From Crocosphaera watsonii WH 8501 (GTDB taxonomy: Bacteria > Cyanobacteriota > Cyanobacteriia > Cyanobacteriales > Microcystaceae), in contig NZ_AADV02000004.1 of NCBI RefSeq assembly GCF_000167195.1, positions 161,010 through 225,009 on the forward strand: 64,000 nt of DNA, given 5' to 3'. The notes beneath the pieces are model-generated. The model saw nothing but the letters and a program-made list of their open reading frames with translations, was not told the DNA's origin and made no database searches. The position numbers and the translations under genes were made by a program. Each line of letters opens with the position of its first letter. The first letter of the stretch is position 1. Below, in pieces: positions 9,422 through 18,970 of this stretch.

Positions 9422-9449
9422 AACTCCGAACTCCGAACTCCGAACTCCT
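9422..9449. repeat. AACTCCG heptamer tandem repeat
   Basis: Three copies of AACTCCG and a degenerate fourth lie just downstream of the yidC stop codon. The complementary heptamer GAGTTCG is expanded at 53671-53710, so this is the same short tandem repeat family at two loci. Confidence 0.75.
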
Positions 9450-9457
9450 AACTCACG

Positions 9458-10594
9458 TTAAGAGGGTTTCTCTTTTTTCTTGGAACGCTTTTCAAAGGGA
9501 AGGGTTTGTCTTCCTTTTTCTGCTTTTTCTTGTTCTTCGAGTAACTTCTGTAAGTTGTCTGGTAAGGGTTCCCTCATTAAAACCAGAGTTTGTAGGGTTT
9601 GGAAAACGTTAGCAACAACGATGTACATCAAAACCCCAGCCGGTAAGGGGAAAAAGAGAAACATTCCACTAAAAATAAGCGGGGTAATTTTATTGATAGC
9701 CTGTTGCTGTTGCGCTCCACCACCAGAAGAACCGGACAATTCTTGGTTGATATAAATACTAGCACCAAAGAAGAGAATCATCCCTAGAATATCCCAGTTG
9801 ATAGTACCGTCATCACTGGTGACACCTACCTGCCCCAAAGCTTTGATAAAGAGGAAACCAGTGTTAGCAGCAATCCCTGGTAGGGTGGCTTCAATGGTGG
9901 CTTCTCCTGGGGCTATAGCCTCAATTGTTCCATCTTCGTTAACTTGTAGTCTTTCTGCTCCTTTAGTAATTTCATAAGTGGCTTGAATATTACTATCAAG
10001 GTTTTGTTGGACTAAGTTAGATAAAGATTGTCCTTCGCTGGTTTGAAATTCAACGGTTGTCTTTTCGCCAACCCCTAGCGTATTACCCCCAGGCAATAAA
10101 GCAGAAATAGGATAATGTTCACCATCAGTCACATAAATATTACTGGGTTTAGTGGCGTAGGGTTGGGGAACAATTCGCTCAATTTGCTCTGAGGGCAAAA
10201 TTTGTACATCAACGGTATAGTTAATGTTAGCGAAAGGCGATCCTCTCAACGTGGCAAATAAAGCGAATAAAATGGGCATTTGTAACACGAGGGGCAAACA
10301 ACCGGCTAAGGGGTTGCCAAACTGCTGCATCAGCTTACCCATTTCTTCTTGCTGTTTCGCGGGATCGTCTTTGTAGCGACTTTGAATTTCTGCTTGTCGC
10401 TCTTTCATTAGAGGTTGAGTGATTCGCATTTTCCGCATATTGCGAATTTGGCCTGCACTTAAGGGGTACAAACCTAAGCGAATGACTAGGGTTAAGGCAA
10501 TAATCGCAAAACCGTAGCTTGGCACAATCCCGTAGAAAAAATCTAGGATTGGCAGCATAATGTTTGTGGAAATAAATCCGATACCAAAATCCAT
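9458..10594 (-). CDS. yidC: YidC/Oxa1 membrane protein insertase
   Basis: 378-residue inner/thylakoid membrane insertase. It has the cyanobacterial YidC layout: a first membrane segment near residue 20 ([20 protein letters not shown]), a cytoplasmic coiled loop with [22 protein letters not shown], the segment [20 protein letters not shown], a large lumenal/periplasmic insert (about residues 125-250) with an Ig-like sequence ([20 protein letters not shown]), then three more membrane segments and a basic tail ([10 protein letters not shown]). It inserts membrane proteins with or without SecYEG. It sits in the conserved rpmH-rnpA-PH-yidC-khpB order on the minus strand. Confidence 0.95.
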   Translation of the reverse strand: MDFGIGFISTNIMLPILDFFYGIVPSYGFAIIALTLVIRLGLYPLSAGQIRNMRKMRITQPLMKERQAEIQSRYKDDPAKQQEEMGKLMQQFGNPLAGCLPLVLQMPILFALFATLRGSPFANINYTVDVQILPSEQIERIVPQPYATKPSNIYVTDGEHYPISALLPGGNTLGVGEKTTVEFQTSEGQSLSNLVQQNLDSNIQATYEITKGAERLQVNEDGTIEAIAPGEATIEATLPGIAANTGFLFIKALGQVGVTSDDGTINWDILGMILFFGASIYINQELSGSSGGGAQQQQAINKITPLIFSGMFLFFPLPAGVLMYIVVANVFQTLQTLVLMREPLPDNLQKLLEEQEKAEKGRQTLPFEKRSKKKEKPS

Positions 10595-10703
10595 TCGTCT
10601 TAATCCAAGTAATTCCCTGATGGGGTGAACTTTTGTGTAATCTATTCAATAGGAGGAATGAGTAACATAAGGGTTATCTCAGTCCTAGTGTTGATTTTAG
10701 AAG

Positions 10704-11099
10704 TTATTGGGCAGTAATCGCTTCAACGGGTTTCCCTGTTTTGTCGGCGACTTTTTCGGCCATATAATCATAAATTTCTCGGAAACGGGGAACGGCACGC
10801 ATTTCTAAGCGACTTTTATCCCGAAGGGTGACGACAAGATCGCCCCATAATCCAATTCCACGGGGAATTTTGGCGATTTTAACGATTTCACCGTAAATGA
10901 TGTCGGTGCGATCATTTCCCATCCAACCCCCAGTAATGGAGATACGGCGATCGGTAATACGATAACGTAACCAGATTGCACGTACTATGGCTCCAACGGT
11001 TAGGGGCAAACAAATCACCGTGAATCCTAGTAGTATATTGATGATTAAATCCCCAACGTGAGGGCCTCCTTCATAAAATGTGTTCTCTCTTATACCCAT
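10704..11099 (-). CDS. PH-domain (bPH2) membrane protein
   Basis: 131-residue protein with two predicted membrane segments near residues 15-45 (DLIINILLGFTVICLPLTVGAIVRAIW) and a bacterial PH-like domain after RYRITDRRISITGGWMGNDRTDIIYGEIVKI. It occurs between rnpA and yidC in cyanobacteria. The start overlaps the rnpA 3' end by 29 bp, which argues for translational coupling. The function is unknown; the position suggests a role linked to membrane protein insertion or envelope lipid binding. Confidence 0.85.
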   Translation of the reverse strand: MGIRENTFYEGGPHVGDLIINILLGFTVICLPLTVGAIVRAIWLRYRITDRRISITGGWMGNDRTDIIYGEIVKIAKIPRGIGLWGDLVVTLRDKSRLEMRAVPRFREIYDYMAEKVADKTGKPVEAITAQ

Positions 11100-11454
11100 G
11101 AATTATCTCGGCTTTAATTAACAACTCTTCTAATTCTCGCAAAAAATGTTCATATTTGCACTCGGTTGCGTTACGCTTGACCACGATCACCACCTGATAA
11201 CCTGGCTTAATCATCGGTAGAAAAACACGAATAACTCCTTTAATTTGTCGTTTTAGACGATTGCGGGTCACTGCTTTTTTACTAACCTTTCGACTGACGG
11301 AAATGCCAAATTGTGTTGGTGGTGTAGTTGGTTGTTGGTCAGCTTTGGACAATACCTTCATAACCAAGTGATGACTTTGATAGCGTTTTCCTCGGTTATA
11401 AACGGTTTGAAATGCCTTGGGATGTCTCAGGCGGTTTGATTTGGGTAATCCCAC
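11071..11454 (-). CDS. rnpA: Ribonuclease P protein component
   Basis: 127-residue basic protein that binds the RNase P RNA for 5' maturation of tRNAs. The family signature is visible in RKVSKKAVTRNRLKRQIKGVIR (the RNR box region), with the N-terminal MGLPKSNRLRHPKAFQTVYNRGKRY. It follows rpmH by about 46 bp and overlaps the PH-domain gene by 29 bp. The start at 11454 matches the usual N-terminus. Confidence 0.95.
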   Translation of the reverse strand: MGLPKSNRLRHPKAFQTVYNRGKRYQSHHLVMKVLSKADQQPTTPPTQFGISVSRKVSKKAVTRNRLKRQIKGVIRVFLPMIKPGYQVVIVVKRNATECKYEHFLRELEELLIKAEIIHGYKREHIL

Positions 11455-11500
11455 GGTTGACCATTCTGGCTAATCTGAATAGTGGGGAAAGGTCTATTTT

Positions 11501-11638
11501 CTAGACGGATAAGCGATGTCTTCCTTTTTTCCGTCTTGCTTGAATGACTTTACGGCCATTACTCTTTCTCATCCTGGCACGAAACCCTGATGTTCTTTTT
11601 TGCTTACGATTAGTTCCCCCTAAGGTACGCTGAGTCAC
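11501..11638 (-). CDS. rpmH: 50S ribosomal protein L34
   Basis: A 45-codon gene starting with GTG. It encodes [20 protein letters not shown] followed by [20 protein letters not shown] and HRLSV, a clear L34 of the large ribosomal subunit, rich in Arg and Lys. It is the first gene of the rpmH-rnpA-PH-yidC-khpB cluster, a bacterial order normally found near oriC, although cyanobacteria often have it elsewhere. The 166-bp gap upstream to the TamB gene presumably carries the promoter. Confidence 0.95.
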   Translation of the reverse strand: MTQRTLGGTNRKQKRTSGFRARMRKSNGRKVIQARRKKGRHRLSV

Positions 11639-11726
11639 AATTTTTGCCCTCCGACAACGTTATTTTAGTTTAAGTCTTTAAATACACAGTCCCTTATTAT
11701 AACACTTTCTAATTGGGTGCATCAAT

Positions 11727-11753
11727 GTGTGGGGAGTGTGGGGAGTGTGGGGA
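11727..11753. repeat. GTGTGGGGA tandem repeat
   Basis: Three perfect tandem copies of the nonamer GTGTGGGGA in the spacer between rpmH and the TamB-like gene. A related C-rich run, CCCCACACTTCCCC, occurs near 52745. Confidence 0.7.
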
Positions 11754-11804
11754 GTTTGAGCATCCTGCTCACTAATCTCGAATTAATTATTAATTGTGAA
11801 TTAA

Positions 11805-14800
11805 CTAAAATTTACTTTCATAGCGGATGGTTGCTTCATTTAAAGTATAGTCGTAAGAAAAGCGAACTGTAGACTTATTTTCTAGTTGATAAACGGTTTC
11901 TAGGACAGGAAATAATCTAAAGTTAGGTAATCCAAGACTATCCCCAAATTGAGTGGTTTCTTGATTGGCATTAAACACCCAATCTTGTAAGAAAGGTAAG
12001 ATTACTACTGCTGATTGTACCACACCTGTTTCTACTAATTGGCTAAAATTTTGTTTTTGTAATTTTTCAACTACATCGGGCAGTTGTTGACCAAATAGTG
12101 TTAATAATTCCGTATTACTTAAAGGAGGATTACTGGAAAAAGAAACAATGGGCGATCGCAATAAGTCTGCTATGGAATTTGCTCCTAAGTTATTAATTTC
12201 AATACATCTAGCTAAAGCGTTTAAGTTTTCTGGAGACGTTTTATTATACGTAGTAATAGGTGGTGTATTTCCATCATTAAGCTGACAAACATCTTCAAAA
12301 ATATTGCCAACATTAGGTAAAACTTCACTAGCACTTCCAGCAACTCTTAAGCTTATTTCGGATGATTTTGCTCTCCCGCTTTGGACAATATCATCGGTGA
12401 TTTCATTGTCTTCAATTGAACGGAGTGCGACGGCAAAAATATATAGTTTTAGCTCTAAATCAATTAGGGGATTTAACAAACCTTGTTTTGGTAAAAAAGT
12501 CAAGGTATTTTCATTTTGATCGCTGACAAAAACACGAGTTACAGGTAAATTGACTTGACCATTATTTATTCTTATTTTTCCTGATGGTTCAATTCTTAAA
12601 AATTCTGCTAAAGATAAACTATTAATTTGACCATTTAATGTTAAATCACCACTGAGACTAAGAAAGGTTTTGGGAAGGGTTAATGTTCTTTCACTTTGAA
12701 GAGAAATATTATCAATATTGATGCTAAAATTATTTAATTCTGGTGGAATTATGATACTATTTCTAGTTGCAAGGACTCCTACCCATTTTTGAAACAAAGG
12801 TGTTGTTTCTTCTACTTTTAAGTTTAAGTTAGGTACTTGTATTGTTCCTTCTGTTAAGTTAATATTTCCAGCAATCTTAGGGCTAATTAATGCTCCTGTA
12901 ATTATGATATTGCCATTAATTAGTCCCTGATAAATTCCTGATTCATTCACTTCGTCTTGACTAACTTGGATGGTGAGAGGATTATTAATATCTTGTTCGT
13001 TTTGAAGTGGTAATAAAGGAAATTTTCCTGTAATATCTAAGCGGGTTTTTACAACATCTAGGGTTAATTGGTCAACATTAAGACTTCTATTATTCAGGTT
13101 TGCTCCTCCATTTAAGGTAACAACTGTGGGTAGTAAATTATTAGTAAATTGTGCATTATTTAAGTTTAAGTTAATTTGACTATCAGGGGTGAGAGAAATT
13201 CTTAGTTGATTGTCAACAAATATTTTTCCTTGGATATTAGCTGTAATATTCCCTTCTCCCCCAACCCAAATAATTTTGTCTAGGGTTAAAGGTTGTAGTA
13301 AAGTAAAAGCTTCTTTTCCTAAGTTAGCTGTAATTTTGAATTGATCATTAGTGTTTTCTACAATAGGGAAAGGTAGAGTAGCAGAGATATTAATAAATTC
13401 AGGTTGAGTCGTTGCTACTTCTAATTTATCATTACTATAATTAAATTCACCTCCTAAATCAAGGTTAAGTAATCGAGCATTAATTGCACCATCATTAAAT
13501 TCAAAAACACCGTCAACTATGGGAGCATTTAAACTACCATTAACTGTCCCTTCTACATTAATAACACCGTTAACATCGCTAGGAACAACAATTAAATTAC
13601 GAACTAAATCTAAAGTTAATTTTTCTACTTTAAAGGTAGATGAATTAAGAGAAAAATCAGAATTTTTATAAGATAAATTTAGAATTCCCGATGCAGTTGC
13701 TTCGCCTAATTTTATCTCAGGATTAAGGGTGATTGTTCTATCTTGGAGTTGTCCATTGATGGCTATTTTTTCAATAGGAATGACTTGGGAACCTTCCATA
13801 ATTAATCCTAATGATGGTACAATTGAAGCGGTAGAAGGTTGAGGAGTCCATGTCCATTTATTTCCTGAAAATTCTATAGCTAATTGAGGATTATTTATGG
13901 TTCCCATTAGTATTATTTCTGCGTTGTATTGTCCTTTAATATTTAATTCTCTCGGTAAATCTCCTGCTTGTGTTTTGGTAAAAAATTCTTCTATTTTCTG
14001 GTCATTAAGCCAAAATTGATAAAGTTTTTCAGCAAGGGAATTGAAAGAATTTCCAGCAGTATTAGTCTGCATATTTTTTGCTGTAGTAAAATCGTTTGTT
14101 TTCAGTCTTACTAATCTTAATAAGTTATCCCAATTATATAGTTGTAAAGCTATTAGCAAATCTTCAATATTTCCTAGAGCAATATCCACTTTTCCTTGAA
14201 CTTTCCCTGAGTTAACATCTAAGTTACCGACAATATTATAATTACTATTTCCTATGATTAGTTGAGTTTTTTCTAACTGAATTAGGTTATTTTTATAGGT
14301 TAAAAATGCTTCAAATTTATCTGCGATTACATCTCCAAAACGAGGAAATTTAATAGTTAACTTTCCCACAGTATTTAAGTCAGATGGGTTAAAACTTATT
14401 TCTAGATTAATTAACCCCTGTAAATACTCAGGTAATCCATAGTTACCCAAAGGTGCTATTTTTAAGACATCGATGGGTAAACTGTCTACTTTTGCTACTA
14501 AATTATCATTTTGACGTTTTACAGTACCAATAAGAGGAATATTATTATTATAGGTTTGGCGAATTTCAAAAGAGTCTATAATAGAAGTTAATGAACAATT
14601 TTCAACTAAGCAAGGATTAAAAATAGCACTTATTTTATCTTGTTTACCTTCTATATTAAAAGAAATTTTATTGGAAGAGTCTATATCAATTTTTCCCCTT
14701 AACTCTGGTTCAAACTGTTGTTCATTAAAACTTAAATTAGCTACATTAACATCACCTATGATTTCTAAATTTCCTGGTAATAAAGGTGCAGTTAAGAGAT

Positions 14801-17738
14801 TTTTACCCAATAAAGTTCCTGTAAAATTACCTTCTCCTGTTAATGCTACTGTTGTGGGCAATATTTGTCTATTAACAGGTATTTTATCTAATAATTGTGT
14901 GAGAGGTAATTCAGCTAAATTAAAGTTAGTATCAACATCAAAGGAAAATTGTTCAATATCTGGTGAAGTCCAAATATTGGTAACCACAAAGTTTCCTTTT
15001 GCTTGAAGATTTTGTTTTCCTACTTCTAAAGATACTCTATTAACTGTGATAGGAAGTAATGACGCAGATGTCAAGAGAGGAGTTAGAGGAAGAGATGCAC
15101 TAATTTTACTATTTAACTTATCAGAGGTAAAAGCAGCAAATAAATCAGGTTGTAAACTAGATAAATCAATGTTTTGTGTTGTGATATTACCGAAAATACG
15201 ATCATTATTTATTTCTCCATCAATAGTGATTATTCCTTCTGCTATTTCTATTTCTGTCTTAGTATTTCCTTGAAAATCATTAAACTTTAATGCGAGTAAG
15301 GATGATAAATTACCTCTAAAATTACTTTCTGCTTTTATAACTTTTATAACAGGATATCCTTCAATAATAAATGGTGCGATAGATAAGGGAGTTAATGCTG
15401 CACTTCCTGTAATTATACCTTGGTTTATTTCTGTGTTTGCTGTTATACTCCGATTAGCAATCAAGAGATCACCATTAGCGGTTATTTGTAAATTGTTAAG
15501 GTTAGATATTAGATTAGAAAAATTCAGTATTCTCAAGTTTCCTACTATATTAATATCAGTATTAAGCAATTTGACAGGAATAGGAATCTTAGTAATCAGT
15601 TTATCAATGGATAAATTGTTAATATTAGCAACTGCTTCTAAAGATTCATTTTCTAGTTTAGCTGTTGCTGTAACTAAACTATCTTCTATTTGAATAACTA
15701 TGTTTCCATTACCATTGATAGCACTTAAATTAATATTTTTGCTGTTCCAAATACTCTCTAAATTACCAGAAACTTTTAAACGAGCATTATGAACTAATAC
15801 GGGTATAGGCAGGTTAGAAACAAATGAATTAATGGGCAATGCTATTGTAGTAACTTCTGTTTGTAAATTAGTATTTTCAAGATTACTGTTAACAAGCACT
15901 TTCCCTTCATTAACTAATAAAGAAAGATTAGAATCAACATTAAGAGATGAAATAAAGGGTTTATTGATATTTCCAGTTATGCGAATATTTCCTTGTTGTA
16001 ATACTAAATTATTAGGACATTGAAGAGTAATCTTGACACAGAGAATACTGCTAAAAGGTGTTAAATTTAATTCTTCTGTATTAATATAAGTTTGCCATTT
16101 TTTTGTTTTTAAACTGCCACTTCCTGCAATATTAATGATTCCTTGTTCAGTACGAATATTTGTATCTTTTAAGAATAAGTTATTTTTTTTGATGAGAATC
16201 TCACCTTGACTAATAATGGTAGTATTAGGTTGAGAAAAATCACCAGAAGTATCCCACTTAATTAAACCATTAATATCACTCATTTGTCCTTCTATTTTTC
16301 CTTTTGCTTCCAATAAATTGAGGTTGATATCAGAAGGTAAAGGATAATAGGTATTAATTAATTGTTTAGTGGGTAAAGCTACTTGAAAGTCAAGTTGAAT
16401 AGGAAATTGTTTAATATCTATAGGTTTATTTTGTTTAATTAGTTGACTAATATTATGTGTAATTTTTCCTTTCGCTTCTATTTTTTCTCCTGCTTGGGCT
16501 TCAATCAAAAACTTTTCTAATAAAGTTTCATCTAAACTAACTTTGAATTCTGCTAAAATTGTTTTGAAAGGTGTTTTTTCAAAAATAATGGGGTTATGAT
16601 TAATTATTTTTCCTTCAATCAGAGGCTCACTAATCAAACCAGTTATATCAAAATTAATATTGAACTTTCCCTTTGCTTCCACTGGTAAAATAATGGGAAT
16701 GACTCCAAAAACATTATCAATACTAAAATTTTGAACATTAATTTTTATATTGCTTCCCTGCTGCCAATCATAATAACCTTGTAACTGAGTAATAATATCC
16801 CCTAAAACAATTTTACCTTTCTCAATTAATATCTTATTTTCCTCAAATTGAAATAATAAATCTGCTTGAATAGGTTGCTTAAGGGATGTTGTTTTTGCTT
16901 GCACATCTTTCAATGCGAAATCACCTTCTCCTTTCGTTTCCCTCAAATCCCGTAAAGATGGTAAATTAAGATTCAAATTAGCCTGAAGATAACTCTCATC
17001 AATATTGAAAGGAAGATTAGGAAAAATAGACAACCAAGCTGCTAAGGGGAACTGATTTAATTGCAAATTAAGCTTAGTCTGTGTACTGTTAACAAAAGTT
17101 TCTCCTTCTAGTTTAATTTCATTACTCTCTACTAACCCTAAACCCAGATTATAAAGCCACTTTCGCTGCTCACCTTTTTGATATTCTAGATTTCCATCTA
17201 CCTGAATATTGATCGTTTTTTCTGATTGGTAAGGTAATAAAATGATCTCAGTATTATCAACATCCACAGAGATATCAAAATTGAGAGGAATTACCTCATC
17301 AGTGGCCTTGACATTTAACCATTGACCCGGTTTATTTTCACGAATATTAACCTTAACACTTTCAGGAGAGAGATGAAGAGTTAACTTTCTTTGTAATAAA
17401 ATAGTTAAAGGGTTGAAGGTAATCTTAATATTTTCGGCGGTTAATTGATTAGTATGTTGAGGAGTTTCTGGAATAGAAGCCCCATCTAGTTGTAAACTGG
17501 TAAAGGAAAATCCCTCTAACTCACCAATTTCTATGGGACGATGAATCACTTTACTCAGTCTTTCTTCCAACCAAGGAGGTAAATACTCCCTGAGAATGAA
17601 ACTTAATCCCGCATAACCGATGAAAACCAGGGTTACAGAAGTCGTTGCTATGATGATAGTCTTCGGTTTCTGGGCAAATCTTAAAAAACGGTTGAATTGA
17701 TTAGAAAACGGGTTAGGAGGTTGGGGAGACTGACTCAT
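11805..17738 (-). CDS. tamB: TamB/DUF490 translocation and assembly module protein
   Basis: 1977-residue envelope protein. One N-terminal membrane anchor (about residues 28-50, IIIATTSVTLVFIGYAGLSFI) is followed by an AsmA-like start (WLEERLSKVIHRPIEIGELEG), a very long stretch of beta-strand repeats rich in Asn, Ile and Leu, and a C-terminal TamB/DUF490 domain (about 1500-1977) ending in the beta-rich NEATIRYESKF. TamB-like proteins bridge inner and outer membranes and are linked to lipid transport and outer-membrane protein assembly with Omp85 partners. The size is typical for cyanobacterial homologues. It stands alone on the minus strand, divergent from ycf66 across 149 bp. Confidence 0.9.
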   Translation of the reverse strand: MSQSPQPPNPFSNQFNRFLRFAQKPKTIIIATTSVTLVFIGYAGLSFILREYLPPWLEERLSKVIHRPIEIGELEGFSFTSLQLDGASIPETPQHTNQLTAENIKITFNPLTILLQRKLTLHLSPESVKVNIRENKPGQWLNVKATDEVIPLNFDISVDVDNTEIILLPYQSEKTINIQVDGNLEYQKGEQRKWLYNLGLGLVESNEIKLEGETFVNSTQTKLNLQLNQFPLAAWLSIFPNLPFNIDESYLQANLNLNLPSLRDLRETKGEGDFALKDVQAKTTSLKQPIQADLLFQFEENKILIEKGKIVLGDIITQLQGYYDWQQGSNIKINVQNFSIDNVFGVIPIILPVEAKGKFNINFDITGLISEPLIEGKIINHNPIIFEKTPFKTILAEFKVSLDETLLEKFLIEAQAGEKIEAKGKITHNISQLIKQNKPIDIKQFPIQLDFQVALPTKQLINTYYPLPSDINLNLLEAKGKIEGQMSDINGLIKWDTSGDFSQPNTTIISQGEILIKKNNLFLKDTNIRTEQGIINIAGSGSLKTKKWQTYINTEELNLTPFSSILCVKITLQCPNNLVLQQGNIRITGNINKPFISSLNVDSNLSLLVNEGKVLVNSNLENTNLQTEVTTIALPINSFVSNLPIPVLVHNARLKVSGNLESIWNSKNINLSAINGNGNIVIQIEDSLVTATAKLENESLEAVANINNLSIDKLITKIPIPVKLLNTDINIVGNLRILNFSNLISNLNNLQITANGDLLIANRSITANTEINQGIITGSAALTPLSIAPFIIEGYPVIKVIKAESNFRGNLSSLLALKFNDFQGNTKTEIEIAEGIITIDGEINNDRIFGNITTQNIDLSSLQPDLFAAFTSDKLNSKISASLPLTPLLTSASLLPITVNRVSLEVGKQNLQAKGNFVVTNIWTSPDIEQFSFDVDTNFNLAELPLTQLLDKIPVNRQILPTTVALTGEGNFTGTLLGKNLLTAPLLPGNLEIIGDVNVANLSFNEQQFEPELRGKIDIDSSNKISFNIEGKQDKISAIFNPCLVENCSLTSIIDSFEIRQTYNNNIPLIGTVKRQNDNLVAKVDSLPIDVLKIAPLGNYGLPEYLQGLINLEISFNPSDLNTVGKLTIKFPRFGDVIADKFEAFLTYKNNLIQLEKTQLIIGNSNYNIVGNLDVNSGKVQGKVDIALGNIEDLLIALQLYNWDNLLRLVRLKTNDFTTAKNMQTNTAGNSFNSLAEKLYQFWLNDQKIEEFFTKTQAGDLPRELNIKGQYNAEIILMGTINNPQLAIEFSGNKWTWTPQPSTASIVPSLGLIMEGSQVIPIEKIAINGQLQDRTITLNPEIKLGEATASGILNLSYKNSDFSLNSSTFKVEKLTLDLVRNLIVVPSDVNGVINVEGTVNGSLNAPIVDGVFEFNDGAINARLLNLDLGGEFNYSNDKLEVATTQPEFINISATLPFPIVENTNDQFKITANLGKEAFTLLQPLTLDKIIWVGGEGNITANIQGKIFVDNQLRISLTPDSQINLNLNNAQFTNNLLPTVVTLNGGANLNNRSLNVDQLTLDVVKTRLDITGKFPLLPLQNEQDINNPLTIQVSQDEVNESGIYQGLINGNIIITGALISPKIAGNINLTEGTIQVPNLNLKVEETTPLFQKWVGVLATRNSIIIPPELNNFSINIDNISLQSERTLTLPKTFLSLSGDLTLNGQINSLSLAEFLRIEPSGKIRINNGQVNLPVTRVFVSDQNENTLTFLPKQGLLNPLIDLELKLYIFAVALRSIEDNEITDDIVQSGRAKSSEISLRVAGSASEVLPNVGNIFEDVCQLNDGNTPPITTYNKTSPENLNALARCIEINNLGANSIADLLRSPIVSFSSNPPLSNTELLTLFGQQLPDVVEKLQKQNFSQLVETGVVQSAVVILPFLQDWVFNANQETTQFGDSLGLPNFRLFPVLETVYQLENKSTVRFSYDYTLNEATIRYESKF

Positions 17739-17887
17739 AAGGTTTCGGGGATGAAGAGACGTTCAACAGAGATTTTTTTGACTAATCTAACGTACTTCAA
17801 AAAAAATATTCCTCAGAAATAGGTGAGTAATAGGGGTCAAGATGCTTCACAATAAGAAATAGAAACCATAAAAGGAGTAACCCACAG

Positions 17888-18970
17888 ATGTTGGCATACA
17901 TCCTAGCGATCGCTGTTGGCCTTGCAAGCTTAAGTCTTTATTTATCCGCCTTTTTCCTGCCAGAATTACACCGAAAGGACGATTTTCTCTGGAGTGGTGT
18001 AGGATTATTTTACGCCCTTGTCCTCTGGGTTTGTGCAGGGAGAATCACAGGAGGTGTACTATTAGGGCAGAGTGCCTCGGTGACGTTAGTGTTATGCTTT
18101 GGTTGGCAAACCCTACGTCTGAGAAGAGCGATCGCTCTTCCTGATGAAAAAACGGATATTACGGGATTTTCTTTCCTGGTTTGGCTACAAAACCGTTTCC
18201 AGAAACCATCAGCTTCTCCTGTAGTTGAGACACCAGAGGAGACAGAAACCACTTCAGAGTCTCAAACATCAGCAGAAACAGAAACTACTGATGATGATAC
18301 AGAAGTTATCTCAGAGTCTCAAACATCAGCAGAAACAGAAACTACTGATGATGATACAGAAGTTATCTCAGAGTCTCAAACATCACCAGAAACAGAAACT
18401 ACTGATGATGATACAGAAGTTATCTCAGAGTCTCAAACATCACCAGAAACAGAAACCACTGATGATGATACAGAAATTATCTCAGAAGTTGAGCAAGAAG
18501 AAGAAACAAAAGAAGCTAGTCTAACTTCAGAGGATACTGAAACCCCTGAGACTAAAAAACAAGGATTTTCCCTTAAGTCCATATTTGGGAGAGGAACATC
18601 TCAATCTCCACCCACCTCAGAAGTCCCGGAAGCTGATCTTGAAGAAAGTAACTGGGATGATGATGACGAGGAGGTTTCAGAAATGATAGAGCAAACAGAG
18701 GCGATCGCCTCTGAAACTGTTGCAGAAACCAGTGAGATTAACCCAGAAGAATCAACGGAAAACAAGACTCCTGAAGTAGTAGGAAATCTTGAAGACTATG
18801 TTGCTGAATTTGAACCTTTTATGGCCGACGATGATGCAGAAACCTTGATCGAAGAATACAAACCCAAAATCACATCATCCCAATCTGAAACCACCGAAAA
18901 AGAGACTGATCCACCTTTGAAAAGCGAAAGTGTTCAGGAAACTGAGCAAAAAGAAGAGGAGAAAAATTAA
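17888..18970 (+). CDS. ycf66: Ycf66 family protein with acidic repeat tail
   Basis: 360 residues. The N-terminal about 95 residues are the conserved Ycf66 domain with three hydrophobic segments (MLAYILAIAVGLASLSLYLS, the WSGVGLFYALVLWVCAG segment and the LLGQSASVTLVLCFG segment). The function is unknown; the family is shared with plastids of mosses and algae. Residues about 123-198 are four tandem 19-residue units with core SESQTSxETETTDDDTE, and the rest of the tail is strongly acidic and disordered. The start ATG is preceded by AAAGGAG. The stop overlaps the convergent solute-binding protein gene by 4 bp. Confidence 0.88.
   Translation: MLAYILAIAVGLASLSLYLSAFFLPELHRKDDFLWSGVGLFYALVLWVCAGRITGGVLLGQSASVTLVLCFGWQTLRLRRAIALPDEKTDITGFSFLVWLQNRFQKPSASPVVETPEETETTSESQTSAETETTDDDTEVISESQTSAETETTDDDTEVISESQTSPETETTDDDTEVISESQTSPETETTDDDTEIISEVEQEEETKEASLTSEDTETPETKKQGFSLKSIFGRGTSQSPPTSEVPEADLEESNWDDDDEEVSEMIEQTEAIASETVAETSEINPEESTENKTPEVVGNLEDYVAEFEPFMADDDAETLIEEYKPKITSSQSETTEKETDPPLKSESVQETEQKEEEKN
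18254..18481 (+). repeat. 57-bp tandem repeat in ycf66, four units
   Basis: Four head-to-tail 57-bp units encode 19 residues each. Units differ only by GCA/CCA (Ala/Pro), one ACT/ACC codon and a final GTT/ATT change, which implies recent expansion or gene-conversion-like homogenisation. Confidence 0.92.

Noticed and set aside
11805..17738. Adhesin or hemagglutinin instead of TamB
   Set aside because: The N-terminal anchor followed by an AsmA-like start and the C-terminal DUF490-type region fit TamB; no secretion or adhesin domain is visible.
18225..18524. Plus-strand ORF of KQQKQKLLMMIQKLSQSLK-type repeats
   Set aside because: It is the alternate frame of the ycf66 tandem repeat; the Ycf66 frame is the conserved one.
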